A DNA stretch of 64,000 nt. Source: CALFER01 sp964472395 (GTDB lineage Bacteria > CSSED10-310 > CALFER01). How positions within the stretch are numbered: position 1 is the first letter of the stretch; each line of letters opens with the position of its first letter. The stretch is taken from positions 10,678 through 74,677 of the forward strand of contig CAYYMM010000008.1 of the NCBI GenBank assembly GCA_964472395.1, written 5' to 3'. Shown piece after piece: positions 9,423 through 20,400 of the stretch. The notes under the pieces were generated by a model. That model worked only from the letters and a program-made list of their open reading frames with translations, ran no database searches and was not told the origin of the DNA. A program made the position numbers and the translations under genes.

Positions 9423-10288
9423 AGCGTCTGTTTCTCATATGGCTGCTGTTTTCGATCGGATGTGTCTATCAGGATCCGCCACCGGACGTCGTTGAACTGG
9501 AAGACAGGCTCTATCAGTCCAGATCATCGATTTCCGATTTCTCTTATGATTTGAATTCCAGTTTGGTCCTGCCTTTTTTGACCGCATTCGGGCGAAATCC
9601 ATTTGCGTCTAACATCATTGATGAAGCTACGAACATGGTGTTTCTCCTGCCCCTCATTCCCGGTCGTCCAGAATCGATCGTGTTTCAGATCAGCAACGAA
9701 TCGGAGTCATCGGCAGGGATTACGATCCGGATGAACGATACCGTGATCGGCGATATGGACATCGCACCAGGGGCGGTTCGGGTGCAGTTCAGGATCGATG
9801 CCCGGCATTGGGACCGCACACTGAATGCGATTCGAGCATCCGTCACGGATGGTTTCGGTTCTCTGCGGATCGACAATCTGTGGCTTTTATTCGATGATTC
9901 TCTGGATCCTGAAGGATTGGAACCAGGCAACCGATTTATCGGTCTGGTCCTGATCCCCTCGGATGAGAACTGGATTCAAGCGATCTTTGTCCCGTCGGAA
10001 TCATCAATATCGTTCCCGGTGTTTCTCCCTGAACCGTTTGCTTTCGTCCATCTGGATATTCTCCCGGATGATCCGGATGCGACCATCGACATGAAACTCG
10101 TGACAGCCCGCGCGTTCCTTCGCGAAGTACCGCTCGACTCACAGATTCAGATCCAAGCGATCGATGACTGGACACCCATCCGGTGGGATGTGACGGAGAG
10201 GACGGGCCGTCATGCCTCGCTCGAATTTACAAATCGGGGCAAGTCGGCCGTCCTTCTTCGGAATCTTGAGATCCGGCGGGGATTCTGA
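9419..10288 (+). CDS. Lipoprotein of unknown function
   Basis: 289 residues. A lipoprotein signal is clear: MKRLFLIWLLFSIGC with the lipobox Cys at 15. The mature part alternates beta-strand-like stretches (SIVFQISNESESSAGITIRMND; VRVQFRIDARHW), suggesting one or two beta-sandwich domains. No family was recognised and no catalytic motif is visible. The ATGA overlap with the radical SAM gene implies coupled translation, so it may receive or display a product of that enzyme in the envelope; this is inference. It converges with the DUF2723 gene, with 13 bases between stops. Confidence 0.82.
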   Translation: MKRLFLIWLLFSIGCVYQDPPPDVVELEDRLYQSRSSISDFSYDLNSSLVLPFLTAFGRNPFASNIIDEATNMVFLLPLIPGRPESIVFQISNESESSAGITIRMNDTVIGDMDIAPGAVRVQFRIDARHWDRTLNAIRASVTDGFGSLRIDNLWLLFDDSLDPEGLEPGNRFIGLVLIPSDENWIQAIFVPSESSISFPVFLPEPFAFVHLDILPDDPDATIDMKLVTARAFLREVPLDSQIQIQAIDDWTPIRWDVTERTGRHASLEFTNRGKSAVLLRNLEIRRGF

Positions 10289-10301
10289 TCATTCCGGGTG
10301 G

Positions 10302-12221
10302 TCAATGCCCGAGTTGTTTGAGCAAATCACGAAGATGAGGTGGGAGTGATTTGAGATCATCAGTGCGGCGGAGTGCTTCATTTGCGCCAGAAAGCTCGTT
10401 CCGACGAAGCAGGAGAAGACCAAGATTCTGATGGGCGATTGCCAGATCGGGAGAAGCCGAGATCGCACGAAGCATCCATTCAATCGCCGTATCGAGTTCT
10501 CCTTTTCGATAGGCGATCAGTCCGAGGTTTACGCAAGCTTCGCCGCAATCCGGAAGCACCTCGATCGCCTGTCGGTATACCGTTTCGGCTGCATCGGTGC
10601 AGTTCCACGATTCGAGATATAGGCCCAGGGTGTTGATGAGTGTAGCCGAGACATCCCGGGAGATCGGATCCTGTGAGCCCTTCTTATAGAATGCGACAAA
10701 CGAGTCGATGTCACCGGTTGAAGGCGGGGTGAGGCGCATGGGATTCAAGCGCCACAACACGCCGTCTACTTCATACAGTAAGTCATTTTGCTTATCGCCA
10801 GGTCGTATTTCTCGATACACAGGTCTCGTCAGGACTCCGGCGATGCATCTCCAGAAGCGAGGCGGTGCGGTTACGAGTGCGGATCGAAGACCGCATTGAC
10901 GCAATGCATTATCGAACTCGCGGTGGGAAGCGTTGCTGAGTATCAGACCTGGATACAGGTCGCTGATCACCGCGACATCCTCGCGGTACCGTTCCGTCGT
11001 TTGAAGGGCCAGCAGGTTGAAGGTGAGGCTGTCGCTGTAGGTGAGAAGCACGGCGTCCGGGCGAAGACCGCTAAGAATCGCGCTCGCTATCTGCCGTGGT
11101 CGGTTTAATGCGGAGGTGTGTCGAGCGACCGCGATCGGGAGGGCGATGAGCAAGGCGGCAATCGACACCATCGCAGTCATGCCGCTTCGTCGGAATGAGT
11201 TCAGTATTCCCGATGCCGCACTCAAGATGATGCAGGCGAGCACCGGCACCCCGAAGGGAGTCGCTTCGAACGGAACGACATTGATGAACACAACATAAAT
11301 AGAATGACTTACAAACAACACCACACAGGTCAAAAACAAACGCGGCCACACCACGCTGCATCCGATCACTCCAACACCGAGTAGCAGGTTGGCAGCGAGC
11401 GGGGTGTTTCGGCCCAGATTTCCAATGAATTCCAGCCAGCGGGTCCACCGTTGTTCCACATCCAGAGACGGCATGCTCACGGCTCGATGTGACCGTGCCA
11501 GCACATGATCCATAAATCGATCGCAGGTTTGGGGATTCCCCCAGTTGATGGCGGGATCCTGGATTGCACGGAGGGGGAGATACAGCAGGGAGCCGGTCAG
11601 CAGCAGCACAACCAGCACAGACAGCGTAAGGTGACCGCGGTTGATGCGTCGTAAAGTCCCAAATGGGTTCCAGATCCCGAACAGGATCGGCAACCAGAAG
11701 AGCGCGGAGTAGTGGTTTAGTAGCGATAAGGTCCCGATCAGGATCAGAAAATAGTGTGTTCTGGGATTCCACAGGGTGCGAGCAGCGAGCAACAGATCGA
11801 ATGTCCACACGAAAAAAAACAGATCGAGCGGGTACACCTCATTCGAGGTGCCCTGGTTGCGAAGGGTGTCGGAGAGCAGAAATCCTGCGATGAGCAGCGG
11901 CAATCCGGCCCAGGGGTATCGGTATCCCTTCGACAGGCGGATGAGGCTTCGATTCATGATCACGAGGGTCAGCAGGGTGAGTACGATCGACAGCAGGTGC
12001 ATCCGGAAGGGTATCGAAGCGATGGGCAGCGCGCGGCACCAGGCATGTGTGAGAGTGAGATAGATCGGATAGCCCGGATTGTGGGCGATCCCGAGACTCC
12101 ATGCCGCCGTGATGAACTCACCGGAATCAAACCAACCGGCGGACAACGGCGTCATGGGAACGAGGGCTGCCAGAGCGATCAGCAGGATGACCGGAGCGAC
12201 AAGATGTTTGAAGCAGCCCAT
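10302..12221 (-). CDS. DUF2723-like polytopic membrane protein (glycosyltransferase C fold) with C-terminal TPRs
   Basis: 639 residues from ATG 12221; a TTG twelve codons upstream is possible. The signature GWFDSGEFITAAW near residue 25, followed by LGIAHNPGYPIYL, is the hallmark of DUF2723 proteins, relatives of protein O-mannosyltransferases that use lipid-linked sugars. The Asp of FDSGE is the expected catalytic position. About ten hydrophobic helices follow, then a soluble region (about 390-530) and TPRs at the end (CGEACVNLGLIAYRKGELDT; AIAHQNLGLLLLRRNEL). It probably glycosylates an exported substrate at the periplasmic face. It stands alone on the minus strand and converges with the lipoprotein gene. 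Confidence 0.85.
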   Translation of the reverse strand: MGCFKHLVAPVILLIALAALVPMTPLSAGWFDSGEFITAAWSLGIAHNPGYPIYLTLTHAWCRALPIASIPFRMHLLSIVLTLLTLVIMNRSLIRLSKGYRYPWAGLPLLIAGFLLSDTLRNQGTSNEVYPLDLFFFVWTFDLLLAARTLWNPRTHYFLILIGTLSLLNHYSALFWLPILFGIWNPFGTLRRINRGHLTLSVLVVLLLTGSLLYLPLRAIQDPAINWGNPQTCDRFMDHVLARSHRAVSMPSLDVEQRWTRWLEFIGNLGRNTPLAANLLLGVGVIGCSVVWPRLFLTCVVLFVSHSIYVVFINVVPFEATPFGVPVLACIILSAASGILNSFRRSGMTAMVSIAALLIALPIAVARHTSALNRPRQIASAILSGLRPDAVLLTYSDSLTFNLLALQTTERYREDVAVISDLYPGLILSNASHREFDNALRQCGLRSALVTAPPRFWRCIAGVLTRPVYREIRPGDKQNDLLYEVDGVLWRLNPMRLTPPSTGDIDSFVAFYKKGSQDPISRDVSATLINTLGLYLESWNCTDAAETVYRQAIEVLPDCGEACVNLGLIAYRKGELDTAIEWMLRAISASPDLAIAHQNLGLLLLRRNELSGANEALRRTDDLKSLPPHLRDLLKQLGH

Positions 12222-12383
12222 TTCATCGAGTATAGTGGTTTTACTCCGGAGCCTCAAGTATTGCTGCCGGAGCCGGGATCAATTCGGTGCAGGGATGGCA
12301 TGACCTTTGCTGTTTCACATAAGTCAAGGATATAGGGCGTACACGTACGCCTCGCACAGGCGATTGTCGCTTAAGGAGGTATT

Positions 12384-15300
12384 ATGAGGTCGTTGAGGAC
12401 GCTTTGGATGCTTGTTTTCTTGTGCCTGTCCGTGACTGCGGCAGGCGCGGCGTGGGTACCTGTGCAGCCGGGAGCTCGAGTCGGTCAACCGATCGGAGTC
12501 TCCCTTGTCTCGGCTACCGCACAAACAACAACGATCGAGACGGTCGTCCATGGGTTGAACATGGAACCGGTTTCGGAATCGAACCTGGATCTCGTCAAGC
12601 TGGATATCCCCGGTGCGGGACTCCTGACCGACACCGGAGATCCTCAGGTTCCGGTCATTCGCAAGTACATCGCCGTTCCCTTCGATGCCGATGTGACGGT
12701 CGAGGTCAGGAATGTCGAATCAGTCCGGATCGGCACACAGACGGTCTGGCCTGCTCAGCCGCAGTACAAACGCAGCGAATCCAAGCCTCCGTTCACCATG
12801 AATCCGGATCGCTACTCCGAACGCTCACCCTTCCCCGCTCAGATCGCCCGGATCACAGATGATGTGATCATGCGGGATTTTCGGGTTGTGACACTCGAAA
12901 TTGCACCCGTGCAGTATCTCGCTGCCGACAGCAGTCTCGAGATCGCATCCCGCATGTCGATCGACATTCGGGCTACGGGCGGCACAACGATGGGCCCGGA
13001 TCAGGTCTTTCCGAGTTTTTACAGATTGTATCAGAACCATATCCTGAATTTCTCACGACTTGGAGTCGGTCAGCGTACCGATGCCGAACCGATGCTGATC
13101 ATCGCTCATGACGCATTCATCCCGGCACTGGACTCATTCGTGGAGTGGAAAACCAAGCGAGGGATCGACGTGACCGTGGTGCCGACCTCGACGACCGGCA
13201 TCACCGCCTCCCAGGTTCAGAGCTATATCCAGACGGTCTACAATACGTGGAACCCGAAACCGGTCTATGTCATCCTGGTGGGCGATTCACCCCAGATCAA
13301 TCCGCTGACCGGAATCGAATCCTGTGCCTCGGATTATCTCTTCACTCTGCTCGCCGGCAGCGACCATGTTCCGGATGTCTTCATCTCACGGTTCGTCGCC
13401 CTCAACCTCAATGAACTCAATCCGCAACTCGATAAACTCATGCACTACGAAACGCAGCCGGACAACACGCTCTGGCTCGATCGACTCTGCGGCATCTCGT
13501 CAAGTCTGAGCGGTTCCATGGGAATCAACGACGATGAACGGATCGACGAGATCAGTGGTCGTTTCATGGTGATTAACGACAACGCGGTTGCCGATCAGCT
13601 TTACGAATCGAATGGCCAGGGAACGACCGCGAATATCGCTGCGGCAGTCAATGCAGGCCGTTTCTGGATTGCGTATTGCGGTCATGGAAGCGGAACGGGC
13701 TGGAGTGGCCCGGCATTCTCGAACAGCAACGTCGACGCGTTGACAAACGGATACGCCAACCCCTTCATCATGGATGTTTCGTGTGATAACGGCGGTTTTG
13801 CGGGAAGCGGTGATTGTTTTGCCGAACGCTGGATGAAGGGCGGCACGGTTGGAAATCCGCACGGCGCCGTCGGCATGTACAGTTCGTCGACGTCAACGTC
13901 CTGGGATCCCCCCGCCATTCTGGCCTGGGGGGTGTGTTACTCAGTCGCCGGCGACGGTGCGACTATTCCCGGCGGAGACTATCTGCTGGGGGAAATGACT
14001 TACAACGGCATGCTGTACATGGTCTCCGAGATCGGGTCCGGATCCGACGCCCAGGAAGTCATGCAGCAGTATGTTCTTTTCGGCGACTGCTCCGCCATGC
14101 TGCGATCGGATGAGGTGATCACTCCGGTCGTCTCGCATCTGCCCACCGCCCCGCTGGCCCCGATGCCGTTCCAGGTCATCGTATCGGATGCGAAAGCCCC
14201 GATTCAGGGAGCCGTCGTGTGTGCCTACAAACCAGGTGAGGTGCATGTCGTGGGCCAGACAGATGCTACCGGCACCGTCAATCTCGATATCGAACCCCTC
14301 ACAATCGGCGACATGATCATCACGGTCAGCGGCCAGAATCTCCATCCGTATGAAGCCATCGTGACGGTCGCTCCGGCCGGATGCGGTGTCATCCTCCTGA
14401 ATCGAACGAAATACAACTGCGATGATCAGATCCTGGTGCGGGTATTCGATGCGGACGAAAACACGAATCCGGCGATGGTTGAAACGGTCGATGCCGACAT
14501 ACATTCCGACAGCGAACCGTCTCCGGAATCGCTCATCCTGACGGAAACCGGTCCCGACACCGGAGAATTCAACGCCACGATCCAGACCTCATCATCGATG
14601 TCCGGAGCGGGATATCTGCTTCTCGCGCACGACGACGAGATCAGCGCGCATTATCATGATCTGGATTGCGACGGCGCTCCTGCCGACGTTTACGACACAG
14701 CGGTCGCGGACTGCCAGGGGCCGATCATTTCAAATCTCACGATCTCGGATCTCGGGATCGATACCGTCACGATTTCCTGGACCACCGACGAATCGTCGAC
14801 TTCCGTTCTGACATGGGGCCTCGGCACACCTCCGGATATGGTTGAAAGCGACAGCGATCTCGTAATCGACCACTCCATCACGCTCACGGGTCTGCAGACC
14901 TGCACCGAGTTCTTCTTCAAGGTTGAAAGTGTTGATGATGGCGGGAATGTGGCTGTAGACGACAACAGCGGTTTGTTTTACTCGTTTACAACCCTGCAAC
15001 TCCTGGTGCTATACGAAGCAAACATGGACGTGAATCCGGGCTGGACCTTCCAGGGGCAGTGGGCCTGGGGTCAACCGACCGGTTCCGGAGGTGATCCCAC
15101 GGGAGGGTACACGGGCTCGAACGTGATCGGATACAATCTCAACGGCGCTTATGCGGACAGCATCCCGGCCTATTACGCGACCTCTCCCACCTTCGATTGT
15201 TCAGGTGCATCACAGGCATATCTCTCATTCTGGAGATGGCTGGGAGTCGAAAGTTCCACCTATGACCATGCCACCGTTGAGATTTCGACGAACGGATCGA

Positions 15301-17321
15301 CATGGACCGTGATCTGGTCGCACAACGGCGGCAGTCTGCAGCCGACGGCATGGGAGCATGTCGAGTATGACATTTCGTCCTGGGCAGCTGGTCAGAGCAA
15401 TGTTCAGCTCCGTTGGGGCATGGGACCCGCGGACAGCTACATCAGCTATTGCGGCTGGAACCTCGATGATGTGGTGGTCTCGTTCTCCACGCCCTGCAAC
15501 GTGCCGGTTCTGAGCTATATGAGTCACACGATCGATGATTCACTGGGAAACAATGACGGTCAGATCAATGCGGGTGAGACCATCCGGATGAATGTGACCC
15601 TTCAGAATCTCGGAATCGATGCCACGGGCATTTCGACCACACTGAGCACCTCCAATCCGCATGTGACGGTGACGACAGCATCGGCGCTCTTCCCTGATAT
15701 CCCCCAGAGCGGTTCCGGGGAATCCTCCAGTCAATACGAATTCACTGTCAGTCCTACCGCGACCGACGGTGAGACCATTTTGTTTTCAGTGTCCTACATC
15801 TGCAACGGAACGACGACCGGAACCACAACGCTGAGCGACATGGTGGTGGCTCCCGATCTGAACGTTCAATCCTCGCTGATTCTGGATCCCGAACGGGGAG
15901 ACGGCGATGCGATTCTGGATCCGGGTGAAACGGCGCAGATCCTGGTCACACTCGCGAACAGCGGCAACGGGTTGGCGTCGAACGTAAGTGCTGTTTTAAG
16001 TTCGGATCAGCCCAGCTACATCACGATTTCCGATGATACAGCAACGTTCCCGAACATTGCCGGAGGGGCATCGGGCGCGAGCGATTCGCCGCATTTTACC
16101 GTGACGGTGTCTCCGTCCATACCGGACCCCACTATCGTGACATTCACGCTCAATATTTCTGCAACGGGTTACTCATCCAGTTCGACATTCGCTCAGGAAG
16201 TCACGACCTCGACCTTCGCCCGCCGTTATTTCTGGAACATGGACACGAACCCGGGTTGGACCGCGGAACCGAATTGGGCATGGGGCGATCCAGCCGGCAC
16301 CAGTGGGGATCCTCAAAACGGCTATACCGGTACGAACGTTTATGGTTATAATCTCAATGGTTCCTACGAGAACAACATGACCGAGAAGCATCTGACCACC
16401 ACCGCCATCGACTGCTCATATCTGTCTGAGGTCGAGGTGCGTTTCCAACGCTGGCTGGGTGTCGAATCCGCCACATATGATCACGCATCGTTTAAAATTT
16501 CGACGAACGGAACGACTTGGACGACCCTCTGGAATCATACAGGATCGACACTGAATGAAACCGCCTGGTCGTTGCAAACATACGATGTTTCCGCCTATGC
16601 AGACGGACAACCGACGGTCTACCTGAGATGGACCATGGGCGCAGCGGATTATGCCGTCGTTTACTGCGGCTGGAACATCGACGATGTCGAGATCTGGGGT
16701 GCAGCGGGTGAACCGGTCAACACGCCTACACCTGCGCCGCCGACGAATACTCCGACTATCACCCCGACCCGGACGCCCACCGTACCGCCGACCTACACGC
16801 CGACTCGAACTCCGACCGTGCCGGCAACCCACACACCGACCATCACGCCAACCGCTCCGCCGACCGCGACCCATACAGCCGCTCCGACGCCACCACCGAC
16901 ATCGACACCCACTCAACCGCCTCAGCCGACGGATACGCCGGTGGAACCGAGCGCGACCCCGACCGAAGGGCCCACAACATTCACGGTCGATCTGACGATC
17001 AGCCAGTCGATGTTCCATAGCGGTGATCGATTCACATTGACCCGTGATGTTTTCAATCCGGGACCGGAAGTTACCGCTGACGAGTGGATCATTCTCGATG
17101 TCTACTCTAATTACTGGTTCTCCCCCGGCTGGACTCAGGATCCTCAATGTGTCCGGATGACCTGCCCGGAAAACGATCATGACTCGAAGGTCGTGTTCGA
17201 TTTCGACTGGCCATCGGTAGACGGGTCTGCGATTGATCTGAAGTTCTGGGCGGCCATGCTGGATCCGGAAACGACAACATTGATTGGCACCTATGACATG
17301 GTGACATTCGGATACGAATAG
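12384..17321 (+). CDS. Gingipain-like C25 cysteine peptidase, large multidomain secreted protein
   Basis: 1645 residues, ATG preceded by AAGGAGGT. The order is signal peptide (1-22), C25 propeptide-like region (about 45-210), peptidase C25 (about 230-590), beta-sandwich (about 600-780), fibronectin type III-like domain (about 785-870), two jelly-roll modules resembling cleaved-adhesin domains (about 875-1030 and 1275-1430; NMDVNPGWTFQGQWAWG and NMDTNPGWTAEPNWAWG), CARDB-like domains between them, a Thr/Pro linker (about 1445-1530) and a terminal domain (about 1532-1645). Catalytic residues are His434 (YCGHGSG) and Cys467 (DVSCDNG); the 33-residue spacing equals that of RgpB His211/Cys244. The C-terminal domain recurs in three other proteins here. 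It is probably an exported, surface-held protease; cleavage specificity is unknown. Confidence 0.93.
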   Translation: MRSLRTLWMLVFLCLSVTAAGAAWVPVQPGARVGQPIGVSLVSATAQTTTIETVVHGLNMEPVSESNLDLVKLDIPGAGLLTDTGDPQVPVIRKYIAVPFDADVTVEVRNVESVRIGTQTVWPAQPQYKRSESKPPFTMNPDRYSERSPFPAQIARITDDVIMRDFRVVTLEIAPVQYLAADSSLEIASRMSIDIRATGGTTMGPDQVFPSFYRLYQNHILNFSRLGVGQRTDAEPMLIIAHDAFIPALDSFVEWKTKRGIDVTVVPTSTTGITASQVQSYIQTVYNTWNPKPVYVILVGDSPQINPLTGIESCASDYLFTLLAGSDHVPDVFISRFVALNLNELNPQLDKLMHYETQPDNTLWLDRLCGISSSLSGSMGINDDERIDEISGRFMVINDNAVADQLYESNGQGTTANIAAAVNAGRFWIAYCGHGSGTGWSGPAFSNSNVDALTNGYANPFIMDVSCDNGGFAGSGDCFAERWMKGGTVGNPHGAVGMYSSSTSTSWDPPAILAWGVCYSVAGDGATIPGGDYLLGEMTYNGMLYMVSEIGSGSDAQEVMQQYVLFGDCSAMLRSDEVITPVVSHLPTAPLAPMPFQVIVSDAKAPIQGAVVCAYKPGEVHVVGQTDATGTVNLDIEPLTIGDMIITVSGQNLHPYEAIVTVAPAGCGVILLNRTKYNCDDQILVRVFDADENTNPAMVETVDADIHSDSEPSPESLILTETGPDTGEFNATIQTSSSMSGAGYLLLAHDDEISAHYHDLDCDGAPADVYDTAVADCQGPIISNLTISDLGIDTVTISWTTDESSTSVLTWGLGTPPDMVESDSDLVIDHSITLTGLQTCTEFFFKVESVDDGGNVAVDDNSGLFYSFTTLQLLVLYEANMDVNPGWTFQGQWAWGQPTGSGGDPTGGYTGSNVIGYNLNGAYADSIPAYYATSPTFDCSGASQAYLSFWRWLGVESSTYDHATVEISTNGSTWTVIWSHNGGSLQPTAWEHVEYDISSWAAGQSNVQLRWGMGPADSYISYCGWNLDDVVVSFSTPCNVPVLSYMSHTIDDSLGNNDGQINAGETIRMNVTLQNLGIDATGISTTLSTSNPHVTVTTASALFPDIPQSGSGESSSQYEFTVSPTATDGETILFSVSYICNGTTTGTTTLSDMVVAPDLNVQSSLILDPERGDGDAILDPGETAQILVTLANSGNGLASNVSAVLSSDQPSYITISDDTATFPNIAGGASGASDSPHFTVTVSPSIPDPTIVTFTLNISATGYSSSSTFAQEVTTSTFARRYFWNMDTNPGWTAEPNWAWGDPAGTSGDPQNGYTGTNVYGYNLNGSYENNMTEKHLTTTAIDCSYLSEVEVRFQRWLGVESATYDHASFKISTNGTTWTTLWNHTGSTLNETAWSLQTYDVSAYADGQPTVYLRWTMGAADYAVVYCGWNIDDVEIWGAAGEPVNTPTPAPPTNTPTITPTRTPTVPPTYTPTRTPTVPATHTPTITPTAPPTATHTAAPTPPPTSTPTQPPQPTDTPVEPSATPTEGPTTFTVDLTISQSMFHSGDRFTLTRDVFNPGPEVTADEWIILDVYSNYWFSPGWTQDPQCVRMTCPENDHDSKVVFDFDWPSVDGSAIDLKFWAAMLDPETTTLIGTYDMVTFGYE

Positions 17322-17344
17322 AACGTTCGTCTCGACACAACCCT

Positions 17345-17377
17345 CAACCGGCTCGCTTCGGCGGGCCGGTTGTTTTT
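17345..17377 (+). terminator. Rho-independent terminator after the first C25 peptidase
   Basis: A 12-bp stem with a UUCG tetraloop (TTCG, 17357-17360) and a following T-run, starting 23 bases after the stop. It separates the two paralogous peptidases transcriptionally. Confidence 0.88.
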
Positions 17378-17489
17378 CCGCCCGAATCATCCGATCCTCT
17401 TACATCTCTTTTGATTCAATGGCCTGAATATTGCAAATTTGCTCTAAGATCCCGGAAATATCACCGGGATGTTTCTGAGGAGGCACTGA

Positions 17490-20400
17490 ATGACGCAGCG
17501 ATACCAGCGGAAATTATCATCGATTGCACTCGGTCTGTTGATTCTGATTCAGGGAATCGGAGCCGGTGCGGCATGGATATCACTGGACGGCCGAACGACC
17601 GTTCCGAGCGATTTGTCGACCACCCTGATCAGTTCGACACTCGAGCAGACGGTGATCGATGTCCGGATTCCCGGAATGAGTCTTTCGTCCGCGACCGATG
17701 CAGCCGGTGATTTCACCCTGGTCGATCTTCCCGGCGCTGGTCAGCTGCTCGAACCGGGACGTCCCCAACTGCCTGCCATCCGCACATTCGTTGCCGTTCC
17801 GGTGGACGCCGATGTCACACTCGATATCACGGTATTGGATGAACGAACCGTTGAAGACATCACGGTTTACCCGGCGCAACCGCAATACAAGCGGTCCGAA
17901 CCGCGCCCTCCGTTCCGGATCGACGCCGACCTGTATGCACGTGATGCCGCCTACCCCTCCCAGTATGCCCGGATAGCGGACGAGGGATTCATGCGGGATT
18001 TCCGGTATGTGATGGTCGAGATCACGCCGGTCCGGTTCAATCCCGTCGAGCAAACCCTGCTCGCGGCGGATCTCGAGATCCATGTCCGGACCCAGGGAGG
18101 CACGACATTCGGGCCCGAACGCGTGTATCCGGCTTTCGATCGGCTCTATCGGGAGTATCTGGTGAATTACGACAGTCTCAGGACAGGAAACCGGAACGAT
18201 CCGGAGCCGATGCTGATCATCGCCGCGGATGCGTTTGTCAGCGAAATGGCGTCTTTTGTCGAGTGGAAAACGAAGCGCGGGCTCGCCGTAACACTGGTGG
18301 GCACATCGACCTCCGGTTCGACCTCGACCGCTGTTAAAAACTACATTCAGAACGCCTACAACACATGGAACCCCAAGCCGGTCTACATTTTGCTCGTTGG
18401 CGATTCCAACCAGATCAACCCGCTGTACGGAATTGGATCGTGCGCATCGGATTACAAATTCACGCAACTCAATGGAACCGACATCACACCTGATGTCTTT
18501 ATATCGAGGCTGTGCGCGCAGAACCTGGGTGAACTCCAGCCGCAGCTCGACAAGATCATGCATTATGAAACGCAGCCCGCAGAGGGCCAGTGGCTCGACA
18601 AGTTTACCGGGATTTCGTCCAGTCTGACCGGAGGCATGGGGATCAACGACGATGCGCGATTGAATGAAATTGCTGCCCGCTTTCAGACTCACAATCCGAA
18701 TGCCGCGGTCGACCGGCTGTACAGTTCGAACGGCCAGGGAACGACGGCCAACATTGCTGCCGCCGTTAATAACGGTCGATTCTGGCTCGCATACTGCGGG
18801 CACGGGGATGGGACAGGCTGGAGCGGTCCGGTGTTCACGAATTCGAATGTCAATGCGCTAACGAACGGGTACATGACCCCGTTCATCATGGATGTCTCCT
18901 GTCTCAACGGCGGGTTCGATAGTTCTTCGGACTGCTTTGCCGAACGCTGGATGAAGGGTGGCACGGTTGGGAATGCGCGCGGTGCGGTTGGCATGTACAG
19001 TTCGTCGACGTCAACTGCTTGGGATCCGCCGGCCATCATGGCCTGGGGCGTATGCTATTCGGTGACCGGCGATTCAGGTGGCTCGATACCCGGAGGCCAT
19101 TTCCGGATGGGGGAGATGACCTATGACGGCATGATGTACATGGTTTCGGAGATCGGATCGGGCAGCGATGCGCAGGAAGTCATGCAGCAGTATGTGCTTT
19201 TTGGCGATTGCTCCGCCTTCTTCCGATCGGACGCCCTGATTCAGCCAACCGTCACGCACCTTCCGACGGCTCCTCTGGCGCCCTACCCCTTCCAGGTCAC
19301 GGTCACTCAGGGAGGCACTCCGATTCAGAATGCCCTGGTTTGCGCGTACAAACCCGGTGATGTCCATGAAACAGCCATGACGAATGCACAGGGCATCGCG
19401 GTGCTGGATATCACTCCGCAGACGATCGGCGACATGATCATTACCGTTTCAGGGCAGAATCTGAACCCATATGAAGCGCTCGTTTCTGTGGCTCCCGCCG
19501 GTTGCGGGGTGATTCTGGTGGACAAGGAAGTCTACAACTGCTCGGACACAATTCAGATCAGCGTGTTCGATGCCGATCTGAATACCAGTCCGACAGCGAT
19601 CAATACGGCCACTGCGCAGATTGTATCGACAAGCGACACTGTTCCGGAAACCGTCGAATTGACCGAAACGGGAGTGGATACAAGTGAATTTTCGGGTATG
19701 ATTATGACATCGAGCAGCCAGAGTGGTCCGGGCTACCTCCGGATCTCGCATTCCGACACCATCACCGCCTCGTATCATGATGAGGTGTGTGACGGCGCGC
19801 CTGCAGATGTGACCGATATGGCGACCGCCGACTGTCAGGGCCCGGTGATCTCAAACATCCTCGTGTCGGATCTCACCACAAACAGCGCAACCATCACATG
19901 GACGACGAGCGAGATGGCGGAAGGCAGTATCGTATATGGCCTGAGCGTTCCTCCCGGTACACAGGCGGACGAAACCGGAACGGGTATGGATCACTCCATC
20001 ACCATCGAAGGACTCTCGGATGCCACGGTTTATTTCTTCCAGGTGGTGAGCCGTGATGCGGGAGGCAACGAAACGATTGACAATGCTGCGGGTACTTATT
20101 ACTTCTTCATCACCCTCGAGTTCACGTCGATCATGGAAGCAAACATGGACTCCAACCCCGGTTGGACCTATCAGGGACAGTGGGCCTGGGGTGATCCGGC
20201 CGGAAACGCCGGGGATCCCGGAACGGGCCACACCGGAACGAATGTCGTTGGGTACAATCTGAATGGAGCCTATGGAAACAACCTCAGTTTGACATACACG
20301 ACGACCACCGCCTTTAGCTGTACTGAAAGTTCCCATGTATATCTGGGCTTCTGGAAGTGGCTCGGCATCGAGGAGTCGCAGTATGATCATGCCAACATCC

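Noticed and set aside
16416..17390. 324-codon Arg-rich minus-strand frame
   Set aside because: Antisense of the Thr/Pro linker and C-terminal domain of the first C25 peptidase.
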